A stretch of DNA of 64,000 bases from a bacterium (GCA_024224155.1 JAAENP010000154.1:62001-126000), one strand, 5' to 3'; counted from the stretch's first letter, positions 31,988 through 43,930 are shown. Program-made: numbers and translations. Notes: generated from the letters alone by a model not told the origin.

Positions 31988-33325
31988 CTATTCGGAGAAC
32001 GGATCCGATCCCGAGCGAAACGACTTGACGGCCAGAGCGCCGAGAACCAGGACCGCCAGGGCCAGAGCTGCCCATATCAGCACCGGATGGCGCTCGGAGA
32101 AGGGCTCGGAGCTGACGAAGTCCGGGTTTGGCTCTTCGGCGCCGAGCGCACCGAGGGGCGCGGCAGCCAATTGGCCGCTATCGAGCAGTTGCGCCAGCTC
32201 GTAACGGGGGCTCTCGGCTCGGGAATGGCCGTACAGCAGCCTAAAGGCTCGCCGGGCCTCGGGTCTAAAAACCACGCTCTGGACCGGGCGCAGAAGCGTG
32301 ATCCGAAGATCGTCGATCGGGGCGTCATTGCCGTCGAGGATCGCGACGCGCCAGAATCTCGCCGAGCTGCCGCTGAACTCCACCTGAAGAGACTCTCGCT
32401 CGGCGCCGGTTTCCTGATTCAAGAACCGATAGACGAGTCCGCGGCCGACATCTCTCCAGGTGTCGCCGTCGTCGCTGGCGCCGACCTTGACCGGGCGATG
32501 GAACTCGTTCCGAAGAGTCTCGACGCGCACCGCCGAGATCGGAGCCGTTCTTCGCTCGGAGGCGAGCTCCCACCAGCTTTCGTCCACCGGCGAGTCCTCG
32601 CGGAGTGCGAGCTCGAGACCGGCGTCTTCGAGCTCGGCCTCGGATTCCAGGTGTTTATTGGCGACTCGGATACTCGCGATCGGAACGGCACCGTCGTCAC
32701 GCAGAAGGCGGAGCCTCAGCCAGCGGTCGCGGGTCGGGGGATAGCCGACGCGCATGGCTTGCCCCTCGCCGGTCTCCCGGAAGTGGTAGACGGGAGCCTT
32801 GGCACGGAGTGTCCTCCAGGCTTCATAGTCCGAGCTCGCGGAAATCTCGGCCCAGCCGAAAAAGTCCTCTTTCCGATCCGACAGCTCGACCTTGACCACG
32901 CTATGCACCGCATCGTTGCCGCCGGTATCGACGACTGCTTGGGTGTAGCTTCCGGGCACGTAGCCGGTGTCGATCAAGTCGGTGTCGCGCCAAGCGAGAC
33001 TGCCGGTGGGGAAGCCCGAATAGAGCACGTAGCCGGTCTCTTTGCCGGAGTCGTCGATGACCCGGAGATCGGAAAGGTCGATGCTGGCGTGGGCGAAGAC
33101 CTCATCGGAGACAGGCACTCGGACCAGTCGCTGCTCGAGCGCTTCGGCTCCGATCGCGATCGGTCGCGAGTAGGCCCAGTTGCGCCAAGCCCAACCGAGG
33201 TCCACGGCGCGGTCTTCAGATGCCGCGGATGCCGCCGCCGGCGACGCTGTCGCGATGCCTCCGCTGGCTCCGATAGCGGCTACCAAGAAGAACCGGAGTA
33301 GTAGAGGCAGGCGCCTGACGGTCAC
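31988..33325 (-). CDS. DUF3999 family membrane-anchored protein
   Basis: 445 aa. GTG start overlaps the stop of the DUF2339 gene (GTGA). Signal peptide (LPLLLRFFLVAAIGASGG), a long extracytoplasmic beta-rich part (YSRPIAIGAEALEQRLVRVPV; DLRVIDDSGKETGYVLY), one C-terminal membrane helix (VLIWAALALAVLVLGALAV) and a short cytoplasmic tail. DUF3999 proteins are commonly paired with DUF2339 proteins; the function of the pair is unknown. It probably forms an envelope complex with its neighbour. Confidence 0.85.
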   Translation of the reverse strand: MTVRRLPLLLRFFLVAAIGASGGIATASPAAASAASEDRAVDLGWAWRNWAYSRPIAIGAEALEQRLVRVPVSDEVFAHASIDLSDLRVIDDSGKETGYVLYSGFPTGSLAWRDTDLIDTGYVPGSYTQAVVDTGGNDAVHSVVKVELSDRKEDFFGWAEISASSDYEAWRTLRAKAPVYHFRETGEGQAMRVGYPPTRDRWLRLRLLRDDGAVPIASIRVANKHLESEAELEDAGLELALREDSPVDESWWELASERRTAPISAVRVETLRNEFHRPVKVGASDDGDTWRDVGRGLVYRFLNQETGAERESLQVEFSGSSARFWRVAILDGNDAPIDDLRITLLRPVQSVVFRPEARRAFRLLYGHSRAESPRYELAQLLDSGQLAAAPLGALGAEEPNPDFVSSEPFSERHPVLIWAALALAVLVLGALAVKSFRSGSDPFSE

Positions 33326-35148
33326 GGTTCGTTCGATTTCCGATCGGCCGAGAGTCCGCGCTGGTAGAAGAACGACAGAGCGAGCAGCACGACGCCCAGC
33401 ACCACGAACGAGACGATGCGATAGCCCTTGTCGAGGAACGAGAGGTCAAACAGAAACACCTTGGCGACGGCGAGACCGATCAGAAGCAGCCCCTGCCAGC
33501 GCAGGGCCGGCTCGCGTCGTCCGACCCCGAGGCCGATCAGGACACCGCCGCAGATCGTCCACAGCAGCGACAGGCCGAGCTGCCGGGCGAGCTTCGGGTC
33601 GAGGCTGCCGCTCGCTGTGCCCAGGACGCGCCAGACCTCCTCGGACAGGCCCCACACGGCGACCGCGTTGGCCGCGATCCCCGCGATCTCGAAGATCCGG
33701 CGCTCGTCGGGCCCGATTCGGGCGCGATCGGAAGTGCCCCAATAGGCGCTCGCGGCGAGAGCCGCCACCGCCGCGACGAAAGCCAGGAAGCGCTCGTTGA
33801 GGAGGAACCTCTCGGTGTCACCCGACGCATCGAAGAGCAGGACGACCACGACGGCGATCAGGGCCAGTCCGGTCCAGCGCAGTGCCCGGATGCCGCTACG
33901 AAACCCCGCCCAGACCAGCGCCGCGCCTTCCACGGCCAGCGCGGTCCGGATCCACTCGCCCTGGAGGCGGATCGGAATCGCTGCGGTCGCGAACGCTAGA
34001 GCCACCCCGGCGAAGACATAGCGGGTCGCGCTCGCGCTCGACGCGCGCGTCAGCAAGAGGTAGACGACGGCCAGCACCAGCACCGCGATCGTCAGCCACC
34101 AGCGATGGTCGTCGTAGAGCATGAGGTGCAGGCCGAGACCGAACCAGTACGCGTTGGCGAGGACCAGGCAGGTCTCGTCCAGGTGGAGCGGTGCATCCTG
34201 TCGTGCTCGGAGGGCTCCGAGCGCGCCGAAAGAGAGAAAGAAGAGCGTCCCGAAGAGAAGGGTGGGCAGGAGTTTCGCGGGCTCGTAGAACTCGTCGTAC
34301 CAGGAAAAGAAATAGACGACGAAGCCGGCGAGCGCAATCGGAGCGAGCCAGCGCCACCTCATGGTCCAGGCAAGGGCGAGAAAGCCCGCGGTCAGGGCGA
34401 GCAGATAGACAAAAAGGGTCGTCTGGTTATCGACGCCCGTGCTGAGCAGCCCTGGTGTGAGCAGACCGCCAAGCAGCGCCAGAACCGCCAATCTCTGCGA
34501 ACCTCGACCTCGAGCCAGGCCGGCCAGAGAGGCGGTCACCAGAATCATCCCGCCGAACGCGGCGGCCTGGGGGATCAACTCGTAAAAGTCCCAGGCCGCA
34601 TAGAGGGAGAGAAAGAGAACGCCGCCGCCCAGGGCGGCGATGCCGTCCGAGAACACGCGATGGCCGCGGCTCGAGAACCACTGGCTGCCGGCCAGCAGGC
34701 CGGTGCCGGCGACCAGGCCGATGACGACTCGCCCGGTCGGGCCGATCCAGTCGTTGTCGAAGGCGTACTTGAGAAAGAACGAGGTCGCGAGCAGGATCGC
34801 CAGAATCCCGATCCGATGCAGCCACTCCCCAGCGATAAGGGCTTCGAGGTCGAAGGACCGGCCTTCGGGCAGGGGTTCGAACAGCGGTTCTCCTTTGACA
34901 ACCGCCGGCGTCGGAGGAGGGGTGGTCTCCGCTTTCTCCGCTTGGGGCCGCTCTCGATCCGGTCGGTCCAGCGTGCGCCCTCGATCCGAGCCGGCGGCTC
35001 GTTCGAGGAAGGCCACCTCGTCTTCGAGTTCCCCGTACTTTCGCTCCAGGGTTTTCAGTCGGAAGAAATTGAAGACCGCGAGCGCGGACGCGCCGACTAT
35101 GAAGACGAACAGGCCGAAGGCGAAGCCGGTCAAGAGGTTTTCTGCCAT
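33322..35148 (-). CDS. DUF2339 family polytopic membrane protein
   Basis: 608 aa, ATG at 35148. A first helix (GFAFGLFVFIVGASALAVFNF) is followed by a coiled-coil (LERKYGELEDEVAFLERAA), a Pro/Glu-rich linker, then the DUF2339 core beginning ALIAGEWLHRIGILAILLAT and about 18 more helices. The function of the family is unknown; an envelope or transport role is a guess. It is translationally coupled to DUF3999. Its start faces the enolase start across 132 bases. Confidence 0.88.
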   Translation of the reverse strand: MAENLLTGFAFGLFVFIVGASALAVFNFFRLKTLERKYGELEDEVAFLERAAGSDRGRTLDRPDRERPQAEKAETTPPPTPAVVKGEPLFEPLPEGRSFDLEALIAGEWLHRIGILAILLATSFFLKYAFDNDWIGPTGRVVIGLVAGTGLLAGSQWFSSRGHRVFSDGIAALGGGVLFLSLYAAWDFYELIPQAAAFGGMILVTASLAGLARGRGSQRLAVLALLGGLLTPGLLSTGVDNQTTLFVYLLALTAGFLALAWTMRWRWLAPIALAGFVVYFFSWYDEFYEPAKLLPTLLFGTLFFLSFGALGALRARQDAPLHLDETCLVLANAYWFGLGLHLMLYDDHRWWLTIAVLVLAVVYLLLTRASSASATRYVFAGVALAFATAAIPIRLQGEWIRTALAVEGAALVWAGFRSGIRALRWTGLALIAVVVVLLFDASGDTERFLLNERFLAFVAAVAALAASAYWGTSDRARIGPDERRIFEIAGIAANAVAVWGLSEEVWRVLGTASGSLDPKLARQLGLSLLWTICGGVLIGLGVGRREPALRWQGLLLIGLAVAKVFLFDLSFLDKGYRIVSFVVLGVVLLALSFFYQRGLSADRKSNEP

Positions 35149-35160
35149 CGCGTCGGTTGA

Positions 35161-36909
<1,749 letters not shown>

Positions 36910-36932
<23 letters not shown>

Positions 36933-38376
36933 TCCGGTCTCCACGCGCCAGGGTTATCTTGAGCAGCGGCGGCGTGATCAACGTGGTCACGATGACCATG
37001 ATGACGACGGCCGAAAAGATCGTGCCCGAGATGACCGGTTGACCGCGCAGAATCAGGGCCGCGCCGATGCCGGCGAAGATCAGCCCGACCTCGCCTCGCG
37101 GGACCATGCCCACGGCGACCGAGATCCGGTCCAGACCCTTCTCGACGACTCCCACGGCGCAGATCATCTTGCCGACGATGGCGGCTATGGAGAGGAGCGC
37201 GGCGAAGCCCAGCACCTCGACCTGGCCGAATGTCGACAGGTCGACCTTGATCCCCATCAGCACGAAGAACACGGGCACCAGAAACGTGTTGATCGGATGC
37301 AGGAGCTCTTCGAGGGCGTGGTCTCCCCGACCCAGAAAGTCCCGGTAGTGAACCTCGTCGAGGATCAAGCCCGCGGCGAAAGCGCCGACGATGGGCGCCA
37401 GCTCGATCACATTGGCGAGATACGCCAGCAAGAAGCAGAATGCGAGCGACAGGCTCAGGAGAAGACCGCGGATCCGAAGCCGGCTGGCCACGCGAAAGAG
37501 TCTGGGCGAAAGCCAGCTGCCGATCACGATCGCGCCTACCAGGAACGCGGTGGCCTTCAGGATAATGGCGAGGACATCGGTGGCTGCCAGCGTGCCGCCG
37601 GTGTTGGCGGCCGCGATGATGCCCGAGACCACGGCGAGAATCACCAAGCCGAGGACATCGTCGATCACCGCGGCGCCGAGGACGATCTTGGCTTCCCGTG
37701 TCGAGACCTTGCCCAAATCGGTCAACACGCGGGCGGTGATCCCGACGCTGGTGGCACAGAGCGTGGCGCCGATGAACACGTGAACCAGAATGTCCTCGCT
37801 GGGCAGCAGCCACAACGAGACGCCCCAGCCTAGAAAGAACGGCGCGATGACTCCAAGACAGGCCACCAGCAGGCTCGACGAACCCACCGAGAGCATCTCG
37901 CGCACGTTCGATTCCATTCCTACCTCGAAGAGCAAGAGTACGACTCCGAGCTCCGCCAGAATCGCTATTCCCTCGTTGCTGGCGAGGAAGTCGAAGCCGT
38001 GGAATCCGACCAGCGCGAGGTTGCCCAAGACGACGCCCGCGACCAGCTCGCCCAGGACGGCCGGCTGGTGAACTCGTTCCGCTATTTCTCCTCCGAGTTT
38101 CGCGGCGATGAGAATGATGACGAGTCCGAGGAGCACGGGCGTGACAGGGCTTTGGTGCCCACCGCCTTCCGAGTGTCCGCCGTTGTCGGCGGGATCGGAG
38201 GCATGGGCGGTATCGGTGCCGCTCGGCGAGACGGCCGGCGGCTCGACGGCCGGGCTGGTCGCGCCGGTTGCCGCCAAGGCGCCGCTGCTGTCGGTGCCGG
38301 CTTCCAGACCCGGTACCAAGCCGGTTGCCGCCAGCGCCAAGCCGCCAAGCAGCAGCGCTAGAATCGCTCGTCTCAT
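36910..38376 (-). CDS. Cation:proton antiporter (CPA2, NapA/KefB-like)
   Basis: 488 aa, ATG at 38376 with GAGGAGG nine bases upstream. A signal-like first helix and a long low-complexity extracytoplasmic segment (about 60 residues, Ala/Gly/Ser/Pro and His-rich) precede the Na+/H+ exchanger fold of about 12 helices. The ion-site Asp pair is AAVIDDVLGLV; GMVPRGEVGLIFAGIG is the family's conserved late helix. No C-terminal TrkA-N domain, so NapA-like rather than Kef-like. Exports Na+ or K+ against protons. The N-terminal extension is unusual. Confidence 0.88.
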
Positions 38377-38468
38377 ATACCCGACCTCCTCGGAGTTCTC
38401 ATCGATGCGAGCGCGATGCTAACACTCGGAGTGTGCCCGTCGGCTGGGACCGAAATACACTTGATTGC

Positions 38469-41400
38469 ATGATGGACGACTGGGGCATTCACAACGAGCG
38501 GCTTCGGGCGTCGGATCCGTATCGTCGGTTGAGCCGAGAACTCGGCGGCGCGAGCGGGCTGCCGGTGGAAGCCGCGGCCTGGATTCACGGTCTGCTGACC
38601 GAAGAGAGAGGGCGAGCGGGCCTCGTGATCGCGCCGCGCGAGTCGACGGCCCTGGCCTGGCGAGCCGCGGCGGAGTTCTTTGGAACCACCGCAGCCTTTT
38701 TCTCGCCGCCATCTCTGACGCCCTATCAGTCGGCGGCCGTGCCGATGTCGATCGCTGTGCGCGAGGTCGTGACTCTCGACCGCCTGGCGCGAAGCGATGT
38801 CAGAATCCTGATCACGACGCCGGCGGGCCTGTTTCGCAAGCTGCCGTCGCGAAATGCTCTGGCGGGCCGGACCCTCACGGTCAAGCGTGGTCAGCGGATG
38901 GAGCTCGAAGCTTTGGTAGATGGTCTTATCGACCTGGGATTCGAGCGGCTCGACCTGGTCGAAGAGGTCGGCGCCTTTGCCGTTCGCGGAGGCATCGTCG
39001 ACTGCTTTCCTCCGGGACTCGATCTCCCCGTTCGCTTTGACTTCTTCGGCGACCAGATCGAGTCGCTACGCTCCTTCGATCCGGGAGATCAGAGGTCGCG
39101 CGAAGTGATCGCGAGCACCAGGCTCTTGCCTCTGACTCTCTTTGAAGCCGGCGCGGACCGAATGGCCGAGCTCGGCGCCGTTCTTCTCGAGGAGGCGACT
39201 CACCTGAGTGCCGAGGAAGAGGCCCGCGTCGAGGGCCTGCTCGGGGGCGTGCCATTTCCCGGTTGGCAAGAGCTTCTACCGGCACTGGAGGGCGAAGCCA
39301 CAACGGTGCTCGATTGGCTGGAAGACGAGCCGTTGATATGTGCCTTCGAGCCCGGCGATGTCGAAGCGGAGGTGAGCTCCTACGCCGATCGGCTGGCGTT
39401 GGATCGCAGGCAGAGGCACCTCGCAAACGAGCTGGCATTGGCCGAAGATCTTCTTCTGCACCCGAAGGCGACGGTCGAGGCCCTGGTGGAAGCTGCGACG
39501 CTTACGATCTCGAACAGTGTTTCCGAAGCCGGGGCGGTGGACTTCGGCGGCGGCTCGACCGATCTCTTTCACAACCAGCTCCAGCGCTTTCCAAACGAGG
39601 TGGTTGGAGCGCTCGCGCGCGGGGAGAGCGTCGTGATCGCCGCTCCGAGCGAGCATCGAGGGCGTCTGGAGGCTTTCTGCGAGAGCTATGGGCTCGCTCT
39701 CGGATGGGATGGTGTTCGTCTCGCCGCCGGCGAGCTAAGCCGCGGATTTCGGCTGCCGGCTGCGAGTGTCGCACTCTTCTCCGAGGACCAGCTGTTTCGC
39801 CCGGTCGCGCCACGCCGGCGCCGACGAGGGGGCTCGGTCTTCTTCTCGGGACTCCGGGATTTGAAGCTCGGTGACTTCATCGTTCACGAGGATCACGGCA
39901 TCGGTCAGTTCGTCGGCTTGCGGAGCCTGGGCCTGCGCGACGACGATGATTCGCACATACCCGAGACGCTGCGGTCACCTTCGCGGGGAGCAGCTCCGGG
40001 CGGCGTCGAGGCACTCGAGATTCAATACTCGGGCGGCCGCACACTGCTGCTGCCGCCGTCCGGGCTCGACCGCATCCAGCGCTATCTCGGGTTTGACGGT
40101 GTGGCCCCAAGACTCGATCGGCTGGGTGGAACGTCCTGGGTTCGCAAAAAGGAGCGCGTCAAGGCGGGCATGCGCCAAATGGCGGGAGATCTACTCAAGC
40201 TCTACGCCGAGCGCCAGCTCGCCGAGGCGCCGGCGATGCCCCCGGACTCGGATCTCCAGAGACAGTTCGATGCGGCCTTCGACTACGAACCCACGGACGA
40301 CCAGCTCCAGGCGATCACCGCGGTCAAGAGAGACCTCGAGGACCCGCGTCCGATGGATCGACTTCTGTGCGGCGACGTGGGCTTCGGCAAGACCGAGGTC
40401 GCGATGCGAGCGGCCTTCAAGGCGGTCGACGGAGGCTTCCAGGTCGCGGTTCTGGCGCCCACCACGATCCTTGCGGACCAGCATCTGGAGACGTTTCGCA
40501 AACGCTTTGCGGGTTTTCCGGTCGAAGTCGACATGGTGTCGCGGTTTCGCACGCCGATGGAAGTCACTCAGGTCCGCGAGCGTCTGGGGCAGGGCAAGAT
40601 AGACATACTGATCGGGACCCATCGCCTGCTCAGCAGGGATCTCGAGTTCTCGAAGCTGGGGCTCCTGATCATCGACGAGGAGCAGCGCTTTGGGGTCGCA
40701 CAGAAGGAGCGCCTGCGCAAACTCAAGAAGAACGTGCATGTCTTGGCGATGACCGCGACCCCGGTGCCGCGCACCCTGCAGCTCTCCCTGGCCGGAGTGC
40801 GTGATCTCTCGACCATCGAAACGCCGCCCAGAGACCGAATGTCGGTGGAGACGGCCATTGTGCCTTTCGGACAGGAGCTGGTGCGCGAGGCGGTCGAGTA
40901 CGAGCTCGATCGGAACGGCCAGATCTACTATGTCTACAACCGGGTCGAGAGCATCGAAGAGATGGCGGAACAGTTGCGAGAGATCTGTCCGCGGGCCCGG
41001 ATCATCATCGGACATGGCCAGCTTGCCGAGAAGGCGTTGGCCGAGCGAATGCATGCGTTCAAGGCCGGCGAACACGATCTTCTGCTCGCCAGCACCATCA
41101 TCGAGAACGGCATCGATATCCCCAACGTCAACACGATTCTGGTGCACAGGGCCGACCGCTTCGGCCTGGCGCAGCTCTACCAGCTGCGCGGCCGGGTGGG
41201 CCGAAGCCGCAGGCTGGCTTTCTGCTATTTACTGACGCCACCGCGACAAGCCCTGACGGAGCTCTCTCGCAAGCGCCTGGAGGCGATCCGTGAGTTCACC
41301 GAGCTGGGTGCCGGGTTCCGGGTCGCGGCTCGCGACCTGGAGATTCGAGGCGCGGGAGATCTTCTGGGGGCCGAGCAGAGCGGACACATCTCGGCTGTGG

Positions 41401-41897
41401 GGCTCGAAACCTATCTCAAGATGCTCGATGAAACCGTACGTGAGCTCCAGGGAGAGGAGATCGCCGAGTCGATCTCGACGGCCATCGAGTTGCCGTTCGA
41501 GTTGGTTGTGCCCGAGGACTATGTCGCCGAGCAGAATCTCAGGCTGGAGCTCTATCGCCAGATAGCCGCCGGGGAGGGGGCGTCCGAGGATCTGATCGCC
41601 GAACTACGCGATCGCTACGGTGAGCCTCCGAAAGCTGTCTACCGCCTGCTCGAGGTGTCGGCCCTCAGGCGATCGGCCGAGGAGCTGCGCGTGCAATCGA
41701 TCACCGGCGGATCCGGCGCGCTCAAGATCCGTTTCCGGCACGATACCCGGATCGCGGCCGACGATCTCATCCGTTTCGTCGGTGAGCGCGACCAGCTCTC
41801 ATTCAGTCCGAGCGGAGTGTTAACTTGGGCCGGCGTACCCGACGAACGGTTGGTCGCAAGGGCCCACGAGGTCCTGGAGGAGCTTTCCGCCAGTTGA
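38469..41897 (+). CDS. mfd: Transcription-repair coupling factor
   Basis: 1142 aa from the ATG at 38469 (a second ATG follows directly). Mfd frees stalled RNA polymerase and recruits UvrA. The N-terminal UvrB-like module includes VEEVGAFAVRGGIVDCFPPG; the RNA polymerase-interacting domain is LGDFIVHEDHGIGQFVGL near residue 470; the RecG-like translocase has Walker A GDVGFGKTE, DEEQRFGV, TATPVPRTLQL and motif VI RGRVGRS; the C-terminal regulatory domain starts around ELPFELVVPEDYV. Length is normal. Confidence 0.97.
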   Translation: MMDDWGIHNERLRASDPYRRLSRELGGASGLPVEAAAWIHGLLTEERGRAGLVIAPRESTALAWRAAAEFFGTTAAFFSPPSLTPYQSAAVPMSIAVREVVTLDRLARSDVRILITTPAGLFRKLPSRNALAGRTLTVKRGQRMELEALVDGLIDLGFERLDLVEEVGAFAVRGGIVDCFPPGLDLPVRFDFFGDQIESLRSFDPGDQRSREVIASTRLLPLTLFEAGADRMAELGAVLLEEATHLSAEEEARVEGLLGGVPFPGWQELLPALEGEATTVLDWLEDEPLICAFEPGDVEAEVSSYADRLALDRRQRHLANELALAEDLLLHPKATVEALVEAATLTISNSVSEAGAVDFGGGSTDLFHNQLQRFPNEVVGALARGESVVIAAPSEHRGRLEAFCESYGLALGWDGVRLAAGELSRGFRLPAASVALFSEDQLFRPVAPRRRRRGGSVFFSGLRDLKLGDFIVHEDHGIGQFVGLRSLGLRDDDDSHIPETLRSPSRGAAPGGVEALEIQYSGGRTLLLPPSGLDRIQRYLGFDGVAPRLDRLGGTSWVRKKERVKAGMRQMAGDLLKLYAERQLAEAPAMPPDSDLQRQFDAAFDYEPTDDQLQAITAVKRDLEDPRPMDRLLCGDVGFGKTEVAMRAAFKAVDGGFQVAVLAPTTILADQHLETFRKRFAGFPVEVDMVSRFRTPMEVTQVRERLGQGKIDILIGTHRLLSRDLEFSKLGLLIIDEEQRFGVAQKERLRKLKKNVHVLAMTATPVPRTLQLSLAGVRDLSTIETPPRDRMSVETAIVPFGQELVREAVEYELDRNGQIYYVYNRVESIEEMAEQLREICPRARIIIGHGQLAEKALAERMHAFKAGEHDLLLASTIIENGIDIPNVNTILVHRADRFGLAQLYQLRGRVGRSRRLAFCYLLTPPRQALTELSRKRLEAIREFTELGAGFRVAARDLEIRGAGDLLGAEQSGHISAVGLETYLKMLDETVRELQGEEIAESISTAIELPFELVVPEDYVAEQNLRLELYRQIAAGEGASEDLIAELRDRYGEPPKAVYRLLEVSALRRSAEELRVQSITGGSGALKIRFRHDTRIAADDLIRFVGERDQLSFSPSGVLTWAGVPDERLVARAHEVLEELSAS

Positions 41898-42709
41898 GGC
41901 AGACAATCGCCACCACCCTGTCTGTGTTTGCCGCGCTCATGACTCTGGCCTGCGGCCGGGGCGCGCCGGCGGCCAACGTTGCCGCGGAGCTCGGTGGGCA
42001 GGCCGTGCCCTATGTCGAGTTCGAGGCGTACTTGGCGGCAAACGCGATTGTAGATGCGCCTTCGCTCGGCAGCGAGGTTCTGTCGAGCCTGTTCGATCAG
42101 TTCCTCGAGGAGCTGCTTCTGACCCGGCTGGCGGCCGACGAGGGGATCGAAGCGAGGCGACCCAGCGCGGCAGTCGCTCGGCTGGTTTCCGGCTCTAGCG
42201 GTGCCATTGACCGCGGCGAAGTGGAGGCCTTCTACCGAGCGAACCCGGATCGGTTCCGCCGGCCCGAGAGTGTGCGACTGCGTCAAATCCTGGTCGAGGA
42301 TCGAGCCACGGCGGAGCGGGCGGCGCGAGAGCTGGCCGAAGGGGTGCCTTTCGAAGACGTAGCGCGTAGACTCTCCCAGGGACCGCGAGCCGAGGTGGGG
42401 GGTGATCAAGGCGTTTTGAGTCGTGAGGACCTGCCACCCGAGATCGCCAATCAGATCTTCGGCCTGTCTCCGGACGAGATCAGCGAGATCATCGCGGCGG
42501 ATTACGGCTTTCATGTTTTTCAGATTTCGGAGCGCTACCCGGAGACTCAGACGCCGCTCGATCAAGCGGTTCCGTACATCATCGAGGAGTTGAAGGAGCA
42601 AAAGCGGGGTCAAGCCGTGCGCGATCTCCTCGAACGAGCGGTCAGGCGCTACAATGTGCGTCTCTACGCGCGGAACCTTCCGTTCCAGTACCAGGGGAAA
42701 TATGGCTAG
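41894..42709 (+). CDS. Parvulin-type peptidyl-prolyl isomerase lipoprotein
   Basis: 271 aa from a TTG overlapping the mfd stop (TTGA). It then starts with RQTIATTLSVFAALMTLAC; TLAC is a lipobox. A SurA/PrsA-like N-terminal helical part (PYVEFEAYLAANAIVD) leads to a parvulin domain (VRLRQILVEDRATAERAARE, GGDQGVLSREDLPPEIANQI, YGFHVFQISERYP). It should help outer-membrane or secreted proteins fold in the periplasm. It overlaps the next SurA-like gene by eight bases, so the two are made together. Confidence 0.8.
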   Translation: MRQTIATTLSVFAALMTLACGRGAPAANVAAELGGQAVPYVEFEAYLAANAIVDAPSLGSEVLSSLFDQFLEELLLTRLAADEGIEARRPSAAVARLVSGSSGAIDRGEVEAFYRANPDRFRRPESVRLRQILVEDRATAERAARELAEGVPFEDVARRLSQGPRAEVGGDQGVLSREDLPPEIANQIFGLSPDEISEIIAADYGFHVFQISERYPETQTPLDQAVPYIIEELKEQKRGQAVRDLLERAVRRYNVRLYARNLPFQYQGKYG

Positions 42710-43784
42710 AAAAAGACTCTCGAAGAGTGCTTCGGTGATCCTGTCAGCCGCGATTCTCTTGGCGGCCGTTCCCGCGGTCGCGGAGGTCAACCGGATTGTC
42801 CTTCGGGTCAACGATCGGATCGCGACTCTCCTGGATTACGAAAAACTCAAGCAGGAGAGGGTCCGGTCCCTGGCGCGCTCGGAACTGTCGGAAGAAGAGC
42901 GTCAGCGCCAACTGGCCAGCGTCGGAACCGACACGATGAACAATCTGTTCCAGGAAATGCTCCTCCTGTCGCGCGCGGATCAGCTCGAAGTACGGATCGG
43001 CCCGTCCGAGCTACAGGAGGCGTTGGAGAACACCAAGCAGAGCTTCGGGATCGAGACCGACGAGGACTTCGAAGAAGCCCTGCGTCAGTCCGGGCTCACG
43101 CGGGAGGACCTGCGCAAGCAGATCGAGAACAGTCTGAGAATCCGGGAGGTCTTTGGCCTGGAAGTCTATTCCGAGGTAGGCTTCGAGGAAGAGGATCTTC
43201 GACGCTACTACGGCGCTCATCCCGACGAATTCCGCACCACCGCTGCCGTTCTGCTGCGCGAGGTGATCGTTCTCGAGTCGTCGGGACTCGATGCCGCGGC
43301 ATTGTCCGACGTGGCGAAGGAACTGAGAGAAGCGATCGCTAGCGGCGAGGTCGACGAGCTTCTGGCAGAGAGGGAAGCCGCGGGCTCGACCACCGGGTGG
43401 ATCGACCTGGGCTGGGTCGAGGCCGGTGATCTCGACGAGCAGCTCGAAGCTGCGATCGTAGGCGTGGAGGCGGGTGGCGTCACCGAGCCGACGGCGGCGC
43501 GCGGCGGCTTGCATCTGCTGCAGGTGCTCGAGCGCCGGGAAGCGCGGGTGCGGGAGTTCGCCGAAGTCCGCGAGCAGCTCGAAGTTGCCGAACGGGCCCG
43601 CCGGATCGAGAAGCAGCAGGCCGAATACCTGCGCGAGCTCGAAGACCAGGCCTTCATCGTCGCGCATCCTCCGCCCGAAGCGGCCGGTTTTCGCGCCGAG
43701 GTCAGCGGCAGCGAGCCGAGCGCGGTCGAGAGCCTGGATGCGAGCGACGGACTGAGCCCCGGCAGCGAATCACAGGACGGCTAG
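42702..43784 (+). CDS. SurA-like periplasmic chaperone/peptidyl-prolyl isomerase
   Basis: 360 aa, ATG at 42702. Signal peptide cleaved after AVA (then EVNRIVLRVNDRIATLLDY). Helical SurA N-domain (GPSELQEALENTKQSFGI, LTREDLRKQIENSLRIREVF) followed by a divergent parvulin domain (AAVLLREVIVLESS, TTGWIDLGWVEAGDLDEQL, GGLHLLQVLERREA) and an acidic C-terminal tail. It likely chaperones outer-membrane proteins; active-site residues are less conserved, so it may be mainly a chaperone. Confidence 0.83.
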   Translation: MARKRLSKSASVILSAAILLAAVPAVAEVNRIVLRVNDRIATLLDYEKLKQERVRSLARSELSEEERQRQLASVGTDTMNNLFQEMLLLSRADQLEVRIGPSELQEALENTKQSFGIETDEDFEEALRQSGLTREDLRKQIENSLRIREVFGLEVYSEVGFEEEDLRRYYGAHPDEFRTTAAVLLREVIVLESSGLDAAALSDVAKELREAIASGEVDELLAEREAAGSTTGWIDLGWVEAGDLDEQLEAAIVGVEAGGVTEPTAARGGLHLLQVLERREARVREFAEVREQLEVAERARRIEKQQAEYLRELEDQAFIVAHPPPEAAGFRAEVSGSEPSAVESLDASDGLSPGSESQDG

Positions 43785-43808
43785 GCCGGACGATTCGCGA
43801 ACGTGATT

Positions 43809-43838
43809 CGGAGCGCTCTGCCGGTGATTTACGCTCCG
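43809..43838 (+). terminator. Possible weak terminator after the SurA-like gene
   Basis: CGGAGCG at 43809-43815 pairs with CGCTCCG at 43832-43838 (7 bp, 16-base loop), followed by TTTACGG. The T-run is short, so read-through into mraZ is plausible. Confidence 0.3.
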
Positions 43839-43858
43839 TTTACGGTCTGCAAAAAAGG

Positions 43859-43893
43859 TGGAGCAAAATGGACAGGAGTGGAGTCTGATGGTA
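43859..43893 (+). promoter_or_regulatory. Candidate MraZ operator: phased TGGAN repeats
   Basis: TGGAG (43859), TGGAC (43869) and TGGAG (43879) occur at exact 10-base steps, each separated by five bases; a fourth, TGGTA (43889), stays in phase. E. coli MraZ binds three TGGG-type repeats with the same five-base spacers upstream of its own gene. The block ends 37 bases before the mraZ ATG. The core promoter could not be located confidently in 43785-43858. Confidence 0.72.
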
Positions 43894-43930
43894 AAGTCGC
43901 CCAGGTTTCCATGGAAGGTGTGTCCTGTTC

